NCBI RefSeq assembly: GCF_018417635.1
Contig: NZ_CP071007.1
Span: 1,984,501-2,048,500 of the forward strand
Source of the DNA: Pseudomonas sp. SORT22
GTDB lineage: Bacteria; Pseudomonadota; Gammaproteobacteria; Pseudomonadales; Pseudomonadaceae
Direction of reading: 5' to 3'
DNA: 64,000 bases
Made by a program: the position numbers and the translations under genes. A model generated the notes under the pieces. It was not told the origin of the DNA. It was given only the letters and a program-made list of their open reading frames with translations, and made no database searches. Of the stretch, positions 10,182 to 18,811 are shown one piece after another (within the stretch, counting starts at the first letter, position 1; every line of letters starts with the position of its first letter).

Positions 10182-10861
10182 CAGGCGCTGCGCTCTTCAA
10201 GCACATAACCCATGCCGCGCACGGTATGGATCAGCTTGTTGTCGTGGGCATCGTCGATCTTCAGGCGCAGGCGGCGGATCGCCACTTCAATGACGTTGGT
10301 GTCGCTGTCAAAGTTCATGTCCCACACCTGCGAGGCGATCAGCGACTTGGGTAGCACTTCGCCCTGGCGGCGCAGCAGCAGTTCGAGCAGGGCGAACTCC
10401 TTGGCGGTCAAGTCGATGCGCTGGCCTGTGCGTTCGACCCGGCGGCGGATCAGGTCAAGGCGCAGGTCGGCCAGGCCCAGGCTGGTTTCCTGTGCCGGGC
10501 TGCTGCCGCGGCGCAGCAGGCTGCGCACCCGTGCCAGCAGTTCAGAGAAGGCGAACGGCTTGACCAGGTAATCGTCGGCGCCCAGTTCCAGGCCGTGCAC
10601 GCGGTCTTCGACGGCGTCGCGGGCGGTGAGGAACAGCACCGGGATTTCCAGGCCGGCGGCGCGCACCGCCTGAAGGATCTGCCAGCCATCGCGGCCCGGC
10701 AGCATGACGTCGAGGATCAGCAAGTCATAGTCGCCGGTCAGGGCCAGGTGCTGGCCGGTATTGCCGTCGCTGGCAAGCTCGGTGGCAAAGCCCGCTTCAC
10801 TGAGGCCCTGGCACAAGTACTGGCCGGTCTTGGTCTGGTCTTCGACGATCAACAATTTCAT
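10181..10861 (-). CDS. OmpR-family response regulator, CopR/CusR type
   Basis: This 226-residue transcription factor has a receiver domain with phosphoacceptor Asp51 and conserved Thr79 and Lys101, and a C-terminal winged-helix DNA-binding domain (from about 125). It is the first gene of the leftward pair with the sensor kinase. It is divergent from the cupredoxin gene, and a CopR-type direct repeat lies in the shared upstream region. It probably activates the cupredoxin gene and its own operon when periplasmic copper rises. Confidence 0.9.
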   Translation of the reverse strand: MKLLIVEDQTKTGQYLCQGLSEAGFATELASDGNTGQHLALTGDYDLLILDVMLPGRDGWQILQAVRAAGLEIPVLFLTARDAVEDRVHGLELGADDYLVKPFAFSELLARVRSLLRRGSSPAQETSLGLADLRLDLIRRRVERTGQRIDLTAKEFALLELLLRRQGEVLPKSLIASQVWDMNFDSDTNVIEVAIRRLRLKIDDAHDNKLIHTVRGMGYVLEERSA

Positions 10862-10925
10862 CGGCTGGCTCTTTTACGTGGATTGCCGCAGGGTTATACC
10901 GCGGCGGGCGTGGCGGGTGGCCAAG

Positions 10926-10941
10926 CTGACAAAGTTGTAAT
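10926..10941. promoter_or_regulatory. Putative CopR box
   Basis: The sequence CTGACAAAGTTGTAAT fits the form CTGACA-N5-GTAAT that I recall for Pseudomonas CopR sites. A mirrored TTTGTCAG follows seven bases later, giving an overall inverted repeat. It lies 64 bases before the regulator start and 76 bases before the cupredoxin start, where it could control both. Confidence 0.7.
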
Positions 10942-11017
10942 GTTTTTGTCAGGTGACTGCCAGCGGCGATTTTCTACAGTGAAGCCTGAACCGTCGCAAC
11001 CCTGGAGTGGGCTTGAA

Positions 11018-11509
11018 ATGAAACACCTTTTTATCATTGGCGCACTGGCGCTGTTCAGCCTTCCAGCCTTGGCGTCGCCCGCGCATTCCTACACCTTCGG
11101 CCAGCCTGCGCCTGCGAGCAAGGCCACCCGCAGCGTCGAGGTGGTGATGGGCGACATGTATTACGCGCCGCGCAGCCTTGAGGTCAAGGCCGGGGAGACC
11201 GTGCGCTTCGTGCTAATCAACAAGGGCGCGGTAGTCCATGAGTTCAGCCTCGGCGATGCTGTGATGCACGCCAGGCACCAGAAAGAAATGCTCGCCATGC
11301 AGGGCCAGATGGACCATTCGGCCATGGGCCACGGCAACATGAATCACGCCAGCATGCAGCACGACGATCCGAACACGGTGATGGTCGAACCTGGCAAAAG
11401 CGCTGAACTGACCTGGACCTTTAGCCAGTCGGCGCCAATCGAGTTCGCCTGCAACGTGCCCGGTCATTATCAAGCAGGCATGGTCGGCAAGCTGACCATC
11501 GGCCAATAA
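11018..11509 (+). CDS. Periplasmic cupredoxin with Met/His-rich loop (CopI-like)
   Basis: This small blue-copper protein probably buffers or detoxifies copper in the periplasm. The 163-residue precursor has a Sec signal (about residues 1-19, ALA-S). The cupredoxin copper ligands are visible as His74 (VVHEFS), Cys145, His150 and Met155 (ACNVPGHYQAGM). Between the first and second ligand lies an insertion rich in Met and His (about residues 84-115), typical of copper-tolerance proteins. The start follows CCTGGAGTGGGCTTGAA. Divergence from a CopRS-like pair and the box between them support copper induction. Confidence 0.88.
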   Translation: MKHLFIIGALALFSLPALASPAHSYTFGQPAPASKATRSVEVVMGDMYYAPRSLEVKAGETVRFVLINKGAVVHEFSLGDAVMHARHQKEMLAMQGQMDHSAMGHGNMNHASMQHDDPNTVMVEPGKSAELTWTFSQSAPIEFACNVPGHYQAGMVGKLTIGQ

Positions 11510-11577
11510 CAGCCGATTGCCCAAAGCATGGCCTAAAACCGATAAACTAGGCGCATTTGCTCCTACAGGTTTTAGCC

Positions 11578-12408
11578 ATGCATCCTGCCGCCGAACATTC
11601 TCCGCTGGGTAAATCCAGCGAATACGTCTCCACCTACACACCCTCGCTGCTGTTCCCGATCCCGCGGGCGGCAAAATGGGCCGAGCTGGGCGTCAGCGCC
11701 CAGACCCTGCCATGGCAGGGCGTCGACTTCTGGAACTGCTTCGAGCTGTCCTGGCTGCTGCCATCGGGTAAGCCGGTGGTAGCAATCGGTGAGTTCGCCA
11801 TCCCGGCCGACTCGCCGAACATCATCGAGTCGAAGTCGTTCAAGCTGTACCTCAACTCGCTGAACCAGACCGTGTTCGAATCGCCCGCTGCCCTGCAGGC
11901 ATGCCTGGTCAAGGACCTCTCGGCTGCCGCCGGCAAGCCGGTGGGCGTGCAGGTCCGCAGCCTGGCCGAGGTCGAAGGGCAGGGCGTGGTCGGCTTGCCG
12001 GGCGTGTGCATCGATGAGCTGGATGTCAGCATCAGCAACTACGAGCAACCGCAGCCGGAGTTGCTGCGTTGCGACAGCGCCAACATTGTTGAAGAAACCC
12101 TGCACAGCCATTTGCTCAAGTCCAACTGCCCGGTCACCGGCCAGCCGGACTGGGGTAGCGTCACCGTGCACTACCGTGGCGCGGCGCTGGATCACGCCAG
12201 CCTGCTGACCTACCTGATCAGCTTCCGCCAGCATGCCGACTTTCATGAGCAGTGCGTCGAGCGCATCTACCTTGACCTCAAGCGCCTGCTCAACCCCGAG
12301 CACCTGACGGTTTATGCCCGTTACGTGCGCCGCGGCGGCCTGGACATCAACCCGTACCGCAGTACTTCCCAGGTGACCCTTCAGAACCTGCGACTGGTTC
12401 GCCAGTAA
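11578..12408 (+). CDS. queF: NADPH-dependent 7-cyano-7-deazaguanine reductase
   Basis: QueF reduces preQ0 to preQ1 in queuosine biosynthesis. The 276-residue protein is the long two-lobed (E. coli-like) type. It has the QueF motif [11 protein letters not shown] (from about residue 83), the catalytic Cys184 in [12 protein letters not shown] and the nearby Asp191. The frame is open further upstream, but the ATG at 11578 gives the conserved N-terminus [15 protein letters not shown] bidirectional terminator follows. Confidence 0.95.
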   Translation: MHPAAEHSPLGKSSEYVSTYTPSLLFPIPRAAKWAELGVSAQTLPWQGVDFWNCFELSWLLPSGKPVVAIGEFAIPADSPNIIESKSFKLYLNSLNQTVFESPAALQACLVKDLSAAAGKPVGVQVRSLAEVEGQGVVGLPGVCIDELDVSISNYEQPQPELLRCDSANIVEETLHSHLLKSNCPVTGQPDWGSVTVHYRGAALDHASLLTYLISFRQHADFHEQCVERIYLDLKRLLNPEHLTVYARYVRRGGLDINPYRSTSQVTLQNLRLVRQ

Positions 12409-12410
12409 CG

Positions 12411-12440
12411 AAAAGCCCCGTTCGATGACGGGGCTTTTTT
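12411..12440. terminator. Bidirectional terminator between queF and the DUF4404 gene
   Basis: The stem AAAAGCCCCG / CGGGGCTTTT with an eight-base loop has A residues on the left and T residues on the right, so it can stop transcripts from both convergent genes. Confidence 0.88.
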
Positions 12441-12452
12441 ATTCCGGCGGGC

Positions 12453-12716
12453 TTAGATGCCCATGCTTTGCAGGCTCTGAACGATATTGCGCAAGGTGGC
12501 GGTCAGGCCCGGGTGCTCGACTTCAAAGCGCTCCACGGCGAGGTTGACGCCATCGACCAGGTTGTTGTCCTTGGTCGCGGCTTCCAGCTTGATCTCGGCC
12601 TCGATCTTCTCCATCAGCTCATGCAGGTGTTGGCGCTCTTCTTCTGAAAGCGGCGGGTTCTGCTCCAGTTGCTCGCGCAGCTCAGTGAGTTGCTTTTGCA
12701 GTTCTTGGGCAGGCAT
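12453..12716 (-). CDS. DUF4404 family protein
   Basis: This is an 87-residue, highly charged, helical protein with heptad-like LxxLxxxLE repeats in the first half (residues about 6-45), suggesting a coiled coil, and a C-terminal amphipathic helix. I recognise it as DUF4404, a small cytoplasmic Pseudomonas family without known function. The ATG at 12716 has GGGAG upstream; the frame runs open to 12854 but the extra residues are not protein-like. It is convergent with queF. Confidence 0.8.
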   Translation of the reverse strand: MPAQELQKQLTELREQLEQNPPLSEEERQHLHELMEKIEAEIKLEAATKDNNLVDGVNLAVERFEVEHPGLTATLRNIVQSLQSMGI

Positions 12717-12840
12717 GGGTGTTCTCCCTCTATGAATAGGCACAGTCATGGACCCCGTTAGCGGGTGAAAGGTCCATGCCCTGTCTACTAGAGTAATCCA
12801 CCGGCCAGCGCTTTGCATGACCCTGATCAAAGGTGCTGTT

Positions 12841-13401
12841 TCAGGGTTTTTCACCTTTGCGCCGGCGCTGGCCGATGTCTGCCAGGCAGTCGGCCAGGGC
12901 TTCGAGGTGGTCGATCACCGAGTGCACGCCCAGGGCAAACAACTGCAAGGTGGCCTGGCCACGCTGGCGTTCCTGCTCCTTGGGGCCAAGGGCTTGCCAC
13001 TGGCTGCTGGGCCCGCAGGCGGCCAGGCCGATGGTCCACAACCCGGCGTTGAGGCCCGACTGCAGCAAGCGTGGTTCGCCACTGACCAGCACGCAACCGT
13101 CGAGTTTGCCCGCCCTGAGGCTCATCAGTGCCTGCCAGCAGGCATCCGGTGCCGGCCAGGGGGTCTTGCAGGCCGGGAAGGCATTGAGCCAGGCCGGCAA
13201 GGGGCTGGCCATTTGTTTGCCGTCTGCAGCCGGCAGCTCATCGAGCCAGGCACAGGGAACCTTTTGCTGATACAGCCAGTCAAGGGTGGGCAGCGCGCCC
13301 GGAGTGGGGCAGGGTGCCTGGGCATCAGAGCCCGGGTTCACTTCGACAAGGCAGCCGCGCAAGCCGAACAGCAGGGCAGTAATGGCGGGGGAGTCTGGCA
13401 T
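12841..13401 (-). CDS. HAD-superfamily protein, phosphonatase-like, probable pseudoenzyme
   Basis: The 186-residue product follows the order of phosphonoacetaldehyde-hydrolase-type HAD proteins: a hydrophobic first strand, a cap region, LVSGEPRLLQSGLNAGLWTI (compare the family's DD...GLNAGMWT) and a final VHSVIDHLEAL. The first-strand motif that should hold the nucleophile Asp (DxDxT or DxAGT) reads LLFGLRGCLVE, and the later acidic pair reads VSGE, so the catalytic aspartates appear lost. It is a single gene, divergent from mlaA. Catalysis is therefore doubtful; a regulatory or structural role is possible. Confidence 0.7.
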   Translation of the reverse strand: MPDSPAITALLFGLRGCLVEVNPGSDAQAPCPTPGALPTLDWLYQQKVPCAWLDELPAADGKQMASPLPAWLNAFPACKTPWPAPDACWQALMSLRAGKLDGCVLVSGEPRLLQSGLNAGLWTIGLAACGPSSQWQALGPKEQERQRGQATLQLFALGVHSVIDHLEALADCLADIGQRRRKGEKP

Positions 13402-13591
13402 GGCAACGTCCCTGAAATACTTTGCAGGCTACGCTTGGGTTGTTACTTTTTGGTGACGCTGCCGATACACAGTTGTTCACATTTTTGCGACGTTGTTTAT
13501 GCCAAGCTGCTTAACGGCAGCAGAGCCTTTATACTTGCTTCATTTTTTGGCGTAGGACGCGCGGCGTCTGCCTAGTTCGAGGAGTAACACT

Positions 13592-14293
13592 ATGCGTAGG
13601 ATCGGCCTGATCGATCGGATGACCCGGGCTTGTGTCTGTGCCGGCCTACTGTTGGCGCCTGTCGTCGCGGCCCAGGCGGCCACTGAAGAAGATCCCTGGG
13701 AAAGCATCAACCGGCCGATCTTCCGCTTCAACGACACGCTCGACACCTACGCGCTCAAGCCGCTGGCACAGGGGTACCAGGCGGTCACTCCGCAGTTCCT
13801 CGAAGACGGCATCCACAACATGTTCCGCAACCTGGGCGACGTCACCAACCTGGCCAACAACGTGCTGCAGCTCAAGCCGCACGCCGCCGGGGTTGATACT
13901 GCGCGGCTGATCGTCAACACCACCTTCGGTATTGGCGGGTTCTTCGATGTCGGCACCAAGATGGGCCTGCAGCGCAATGACGAAGACTTTGGCCAGACCC
14001 TCGGCTATTGGGGCGTGAGCAGCGGCCCGTACGTAATGCTGCCGTTGCTCGGCCCGAGCACCGTGCGCGATGCCATCGGCAAGTACCCGGACACCTACAC
14101 CGAACCCTACCGCTACATCGACCACGTGCCGACCCGCAACACCGCCGCCGCCGTCGATGTGGTCGACACCCGCGCGAGCCTGCTGTCGGCTGAAAAGCTG
14201 ATCAATGGCGACAAATACATCTTCATTCGCAATGCATACCTGCAAAATCGCGAATTCAAGGTCAAGGATGGCGCCGTCGTCGACGACTTCTGA
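13592..14293 (+). CDS. mlaA: MlaA/VacJ family outer-membrane lipid-asymmetry protein
   Basis: MlaA removes misplaced phospholipids from the outer leaflet of the outer membrane and hands them to MlaC. The 233-residue precursor has a signal peptide (residues about 1-29, ending AAQA) and the family core: DPWESINRPIFRFND, LGDVTNLANN, NTTFGIGGFFDVGTKMGL, DFGQTLGYWG and GPYVMLPLLGPS. A CGAGGAG site precedes the ATG. Oddly, no lipobox Cys is placed before the mature start, so this copy looks like a type I exported protein and not a lipoprotein. A strong terminator follows. Confidence 0.93.
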   Translation: MRRIGLIDRMTRACVCAGLLLAPVVAAQAATEEDPWESINRPIFRFNDTLDTYALKPLAQGYQAVTPQFLEDGIHNMFRNLGDVTNLANNVLQLKPHAAGVDTARLIVNTTFGIGGFFDVGTKMGLQRNDEDFGQTLGYWGVSSGPYVMLPLLGPSTVRDAIGKYPDTYTEPYRYIDHVPTRNTAAAVDVVDTRASLLSAEKLINGDKYIFIRNAYLQNREFKVKDGAVVDDF

Positions 14294-14309
14294 TCCGAGC
14301 GGGTAAACA

Positions 14310-14336
14310 AAAGGCGACCTTCAGGTCGCCTTTTTT
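14310..14336. terminator. Terminator between mlaA and the PilZ gene
   Basis: A ten-base-pair stem AAAGGCGACC / GGTCGCCTTT with loop TTCA is followed by T residues. Its A-rich left side suits the convergent PilZ gene too. Confidence 0.9.
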
Positions 14337-14346
14337 GTGTCTGCAA

Positions 14347-14646
14347 TTATTTCATGCTGAGGATGCGCAGCCCGAGTTTCTGCTTGCCGTCTTGCTGGTC
14401 GGCAATCCACACCACCTCTGTGCTCGCTTCCAGGCCCTTGAGTGCCGGATGGTCGGAGTCGATACGCACCTCGAGTTGATCGCCAACCGTGAACGGCTGC
14501 GGCGCCTGGACCTGCATGCCACTGCTGGAGAGGTCGAGGCAGACGGCGGCGATGACCTGCCCCTGGTGGATCAGGCTGATATCTGCTTCCACCCGCATGC
14601 GAATGAAATCGCGCTTCTCGCTGTAGTCCATGGGCCCTGAGCTCAT
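14347..14646 (-). CDS. PilZ-domain protein (c-di-GMP receptor)
   Basis: The 99-residue product is a single PilZ domain with both c-di-GMP motifs: the arm KRDFIRMRVEAD (RxxxR, residues about 11-22) and DLSSSGMQV (D/NxSxxG, about 38-46). Proteins of this size act as stand-alone c-di-GMP adaptors, usually for motility or polysaccharide secretion. The ATG has a GGATG-type region upstream. It is convergent with mlaA. Confidence 0.88.
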   Translation of the reverse strand: MSSGPMDYSEKRDFIRMRVEADISLIHQGQVIAAVCLDLSSSGMQVQAPQPFTVGDQLEVRIDSDHPALKGLEASTEVVWIADQQDGKQKLGLRILSMK

Positions 14647-14908
14647 CTCGGCATCCTTTCATTGCGTTGCGGTTGGAGGGGTTTTTATAACTCCCGGTGC
14701 TTTCGGCTGTAAAGAGCATCGGCGACCATCGGTGTGCCCTTGAAACGCCCGGCGGATGGGAGTACCGTCTGCGCCTTACAAGGCACCTCTGCTATTTGCC
14801 GGACAGGTTTTGATGTCCTACAACTCATAGAAGAGTAGCTCGAAGTGAATCCAGTACGTGGGCCGATGCTCACCTACGCCCAACCTATTCCTGGCGCCGT
14901 TTGCCCAC

Positions 14909-16093
14909 ATGCAGAAAACCAGTGCAACGCTGCTGATAATCGATGACGACGACGTCGTACGTGCGAGTCTTGCCGCCTACCTGGAAGACAGCGGTTTCAG
15001 CGTCCTGCAGGCAGCCAATGGCCAGCAGGGCCTGCAGGTCTTCGAACAGGAACATCCTGATCTGGTGATCTGCGATCTGCGCATGCCGCAAATGGGCGGC
15101 CTGGAGCTGATTCGCCAGGTAACCGAGCGCGCGCCGGAACTGCCGGTGATCGTGGTATCGGGCGCCGGGGTGATGAACGACGCCGTCGAGGCCCTGCGCC
15201 TGGGCGCGGCCGACTACCTGATCAAGCCCCTCGAAGACCTCGCGGTGCTCGAGCATTCGGTACGCCGGGCCCTGGACCGCGCGCGTCTGGTGCTGGAAAA
15301 CCAGCGCTACCGGGAAAAGCTCGAAACCGCCAACCGCGAGCTTGAGGCCAGCCTGCACCTGCTGCAGGAAGACCAGACCGCCGGGCGTCAGGTGCAGATG
15401 AACATGCTGCCGGAAAGCCCCTGGGTGGCCGACGACCTGTCGTTCGAGCACCAGATTATTCCGTCGCTGTACCTGTCGGGCGACTTTGCCGACTATTTCC
15501 GTGTCGATGACCGGCGAATTGCCTTTTACCTGGCAGACGTTTCCGGGCATGGCGCGTCTTCGGCCTTCGTCACCGTGCTGCTGAAGTTCATGACCACGCG
15601 CCTGCTGTTCGAATTCAAGCGCGGCGGCAACTTGCGTGACTTCAAACCGTCGGAAGTACTCGGACACATCAACCGCGGCCTGATCAACTGCAAGCTGGGC
15701 AAGCATGTGACCATGGTCGGCGGCGTGATCGACGAAGACACCGGTATCATGACCTACAGCATCGGTGGTCACCTGCCGTTGCCAGTGCTGTACACCCCGG
15801 GCCAGAGCCGTTATCTGGAGGGCCGCGGATTGCCGGTCGGCTTGTTCGAGGAGGCCACCTACCAGGACCACGTCCTGGAGTTGCCGCCGCAGTTCAGCCT
15901 GACCCTGCTGTCTGATGGCATTCTGGACCTTTTGCCCGGTGACACACTCAAAGATAAAGAGGCGGCCCTGCCTGAAATCATCAAGGCCGCAGGCGGTAGT
16001 CTGGATGGGCTGCGCCAACGATTCGGATTAGCTACGCTTGGGGAGATGCCGGATGATATCGCCCTATTGGTGTTGAGCAGGAACCTTCAATGA
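14909..16093 (+). CDS. rssB: Response regulator with PP2C-type phosphatase output, RssB of Pseudomonas type
   Basis: The 394-residue protein has an N-terminal receiver domain (LLIIDDDD, phosphoacceptor Asp56 in ICDLRMP, Lys near 108), a coiled-coil linker (about 130-170) and a C-terminal PP2C/SpoIIE-like serine phosphatase domain (about 180-394, with ADVSGHGASSA and LLSDGILDL). In Pseudomonas this architecture, followed by a STAS protein, is the RssB/RssC pair linked to RpoS stability. The phosphatase probably dephosphorylates the STAS partner. I chose the ATG at 14909; an upstream GTG at 14858 is possible. It overlaps the next gene by four bases. Confidence 0.87.
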   Translation: MQKTSATLLIIDDDDVVRASLAAYLEDSGFSVLQAANGQQGLQVFEQEHPDLVICDLRMPQMGGLELIRQVTERAPELPVIVVSGAGVMNDAVEALRLGAADYLIKPLEDLAVLEHSVRRALDRARLVLENQRYREKLETANRELEASLHLLQEDQTAGRQVQMNMLPESPWVADDLSFEHQIIPSLYLSGDFADYFRVDDRRIAFYLADVSGHGASSAFVTVLLKFMTTRLLFEFKRGGNLRDFKPSEVLGHINRGLINCKLGKHVTMVGGVIDEDTGIMTYSIGGHLPLPVLYTPGQSRYLEGRGLPVGLFEEATYQDHVLELPPQFSLTLLSDGILDLLPGDTLKDKEAALPEIIKAAGGSLDGLRQRFGLATLGEMPDDIALLVLSRNLQ

Positions 16094-16572
16094 GTACGGG
16101 TAGAATCCAGTTCGCCGAGCAGAATGGCACCTTCGTGCTGAAGTTTGTCGGTGAAGTGCGCCTGACCTTGTGTTCGGCGCTGGATGCGACGATTGAAAAG
16201 ATCTTCACGGCGCTGAATTTCTCGGCGATCGTCATCGATCTGACAGAAACCCACAGCATCGACAGCACCACCTTGGGCTTGCTGGCCAAGCTCTCGATCC
16301 TGTCGCGGCAAAAGGTCGGGTTGTTGCCGACGGTGGTCACCACCCACGCCGACATCACCCGCCTCTTGCAGTCGATGGGTTTCGACCAGGTGTTCAACAT
16401 CGTTGACCGGCCGATCCCGTGCCCGGAATGCCTGACCGACCTGCCGTCGCAGGATCAGAACGAAGACGTGGTGCGCTCCAAGGTGCTTGAGGCGCACAAG
16501 ATCCTCATGGGCCTGAACGATTCCAACCGCGAAGCCTTCCACGACCTGGTCAACGCCCTCGAGCGCACCTGA
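16090..16572 (+). CDS. rssC: STAS-domain anti-sigma factor antagonist (RssC)
   Basis: This 160-residue cytoplasmic protein has a STAS domain (residues about 5-105) with the phosphorylatable serine in SIDSTTLGLLA (Ser59), the site that the RssB phosphatase would act on. A C-terminal extension of about 50 residues includes CPECL and a helical segment. ATGA overlap with rssB implies coupled translation. The role in RpoS turnover is taken from the known Pseudomonas pair. Confidence 0.87.
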   Translation: MSTGRIQFAEQNGTFVLKFVGEVRLTLCSALDATIEKIFTALNFSAIVIDLTETHSIDSTTLGLLAKLSILSRQKVGLLPTVVTTHADITRLLQSMGFDQVFNIVDRPIPCPECLTDLPSQDQNEDVVRSKVLEAHKILMGLNDSNREAFHDLVNALERT

Positions 16573-16770
16573 TAAAGCCCGCTGTACCCGTTTTATCAGG
16601 TGTGTATTTACTACTGAGCAGCTTGATTTTTCATACATAATTATATCTTCATACTAGAGGAGGTTCTTCCTCCTGTGCGTGTTTCTAGATAAATCTTACA
16701 TATTTTCAAGTGCCGGTTATCTCCGTGGCAGTTATGCTTTTTGATAAATAACTCACGTGGAGATTTACCT

Positions 16771-17727
16771 ATGGCAGGTGATAATGCTGTGCAGCTTGAA
16801 GAGGGCTCGGTTGGGCAGATGTTGTCCAAGCTTTCAGTGTTATGGAAAAGCCGGGCGGCAGTGAATGCCGGCATGCGCGACTATTCGTTGCTGGATTTCA
16901 ACCCGGCTAAAAATGATTTCAGTGAAGAGCTTCTGCCATTCAAACATCACCCTGCCTGGCAGGTGGCAAGTGATGAGATGAAGTCAAAGTGCCTGTCGTA
17001 TGCCTGGATTATTTATAACCTCAAAACCATCTATATCGAGAGTAACGTGGTAACGCCAGCCTGCGAGGATGTTATCAAATCACCTCCCGTTGGCTCACGC
17101 AATCGCCCGGCCTTGCAGTCGGTTATGGTTGAATCCTTGCTCGATGAGGCGCTACATACAAAAATGTCGGTGGATGCCTGCAATTATATCTACGCCATGC
17201 GTGGCATTGAGTATCTTGACTTTACTGATTTCAATCTCGTGACATGGCGAAACTCTTTGCTTGCTGGCTGTAATGCCGAGTGGGAAAGACGTCTCACCCG
17301 TTTTGGAATCGCCTGTGCCAGCGAAACGCTGATCACTGACTACTTGAAAGTCATGGCGGAGGACACGCACATTCAAAGTATTTGTCATGAGGTGACGAGT
17401 ACCCATGCGCGTGATGAGTGGAGTCACTCAAGTGTCTTTAGTTTTGCTGCTATCGATATTCTCAGGGATCTTTCAGAACGCGAGAGGAAATATTTTAAAT
17501 CGGTGGTGTTGAAGACGGTTGAAATGTTCGCGAACAACGAATTGGGGGCTTGGCAAGCCGCTTTCTCGCTAATCAAGTTCCCCGACGCTGATGCCATCAT
17601 TCACGACACGGGAAGTCGTAACGAGGTCGGTATCTACATGGACTCGGTAGAGAGGCTCATTGAGCGTGTTGGGCTGAATGCACCTGCGGTGGTGCGTAGT
17701 CAGGCATTCAATACATCGATGGGGTGA
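16771..17727 (+). CDS. AurF-like diiron N-oxygenase
   Basis: AurF-type enzymes are ferritin-like diiron oxygenases that oxidise aromatic or other amines to nitro or hydroxylamino compounds. In the 318-residue product all seven AurF metal ligands can be placed at conserved spacing: Glu90, Glu126 and His129 (LLDEALH), Glu185, and His212, Glu216, His219 (HARDEWSH). I recall the AurF ligands as Glu101, Glu136, His139, Glu196, His223, Glu227, His230. The start at 16771 has GTGGAG upstream. It is the first gene of a three-gene unit; the 198 bases before it are AT-rich and hold a GGAGG/CCTCC hairpin at 16657-16674. The substrate is unknown. Confidence 0.88.
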   Translation: MAGDNAVQLEEGSVGQMLSKLSVLWKSRAAVNAGMRDYSLLDFNPAKNDFSEELLPFKHHPAWQVASDEMKSKCLSYAWIIYNLKTIYIESNVVTPACEDVIKSPPVGSRNRPALQSVMVESLLDEALHTKMSVDACNYIYAMRGIEYLDFTDFNLVTWRNSLLAGCNAEWERRLTRFGIACASETLITDYLKVMAEDTHIQSICHEVTSTHARDEWSHSSVFSFAAIDILRDLSERERKYFKSVVLKTVEMFANNELGAWQAAFSLIKFPDADAIIHDTGSRNEVGIYMDSVERLIERVGLNAPAVVRSQAFNTSMG

Positions 17728-17730
17728 CCC

Positions 17731-18768
17731 GTGAGCGAATCATTGCAATTGAGTTGTGTGTCGGTGGTCGATAAAACACCGCTAGTCAAAGTGTTCCGCT
17801 TCAGAGTAGTCGGTACGGTAGCGGATTGGTGTGCATTCAAGGCCGGTCGCTATGTGTCACTGGGTTTTCCAGACATTGAAGGGCTGTTGCAGCATCGTTG
17901 CTATTCCATTGTCCGCATCGTGGCGCCGAACATGTTTGAGGTCGCCATTCAGAAAAGTGGTCGACATCAGGTTGCAGACGCTCTGTTTCACAGGTTGTCG
18001 ATTGGTGACCTGGTCAGTTGCAAGCCACCTGCTGGCAGCATTACGGTGGACCGGTTGGCGTCGTGCAAGCAGATACTGATGCTTGCAGGGGGTATTGGAG
18101 TAACCCTGCCTATGGCGCTGATTGAAGAGCTCAGTGCGCTGCACAAGCTTCGGGGAAGCGGTCCTGTGGTTCGACTGGTGCTGTGTTCCCCTCGAAGAGA
18201 AGAGACGCCTTTTCTTCAAGAGTTGTTGACCTTGCAAGCCAGTGCACAATGGTTTTCGCTCGATCTGTGCTTGACGCGCGAGCCTCAAAAAAATGACGGC
18301 GGCAGCTTCCACGCAGGACGTCCCACGACTGCGTTGTTTGATTCCCTGCCGTTGCCCGATGCGGTGGTCATCTGCGGTAGCCAGGACTTTGCCCGCTCAA
18401 TGCAGCAGCGGGTCGAGATGTACCCTGCAAGCGAGGTCATGATCGAAGCTTTTTCCTCGCCCGTTGCTCGCGCGCTCGGCGCTGAAGAAACATCATCAGC
18501 GACGAACTGTTTGCAGGTGGAGGGTCTATCCGAGGTAATAGCTTTGCGCCCCGGTACGAGTCTTCTTGAGCACCTGCTCGAAGCTGATATTGCGCTAGCC
18601 CACGAATGCCGTGCCGGCATCTGTGGCAGTTGCCGTATCAAGCTGCTGCGCGGCGGTTGTACAAGTGAGATGGATTTCGCCCTAGGCGTGCATGAGAGGA
18701 AAGCAGGTTATGTGCTTGCCTGCTGCACCTTTCCGGCAGGTGAGTCAATGACCGTCGCATTGCCGTGA
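17731..18768 (+). CDS. NAD(P)H:ferredoxin-type oxidoreductase with C-terminal 2Fe-2S domain
   Basis: The 345-residue protein combines a ferredoxin-NADP+ reductase module (FAD motif RCYS near residue 56, nucleotide-binding GGIGVTLPMA near 115) with a C-terminal plant-type 2Fe-2S domain (CRAGICGSC at about residues 294-302 and a last Cys near 331). This is the order seen in vanillate demethylase-type and related reductases. It starts with GTG four bases after the AurF-like gene, so it is almost certainly the electron donor for that diiron enzyme. Pairing with AurF is inferred from the tight operon. Confidence 0.86.
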   Translation: MSESLQLSCVSVVDKTPLVKVFRFRVVGTVADWCAFKAGRYVSLGFPDIEGLLQHRCYSIVRIVAPNMFEVAIQKSGRHQVADALFHRLSIGDLVSCKPPAGSITVDRLASCKQILMLAGGIGVTLPMALIEELSALHKLRGSGPVVRLVLCSPRREETPFLQELLTLQASAQWFSLDLCLTREPQKNDGGSFHAGRPTTALFDSLPLPDAVVICGSQDFARSMQQRVEMYPASEVMIEAFSSPVARALGAEETSSATNCLQVEGLSEVIALRPGTSLLEHLLEADIALAHECRAGICGSCRIKLLRGGCTSEMDFALGVHERKAGYVLACCTFPAGESMTVALP

Positions 18769-18811
18769 ACGTTGTACCGCACTTATTAAAATGCACATAG
18801 AAGGTTTACCG

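Noticed and set aside
12717..12854. N-terminal extension of the DUF4404 frame
   Set aside because: The family N-terminus and a ribosome-binding site fit the ATG at 12716; the extra part is not family-like.
14885..16018. Minus-strand frame opposite rssB
   Set aside because: rssB has full receiver and PP2C motifs; the reverse frame has none.
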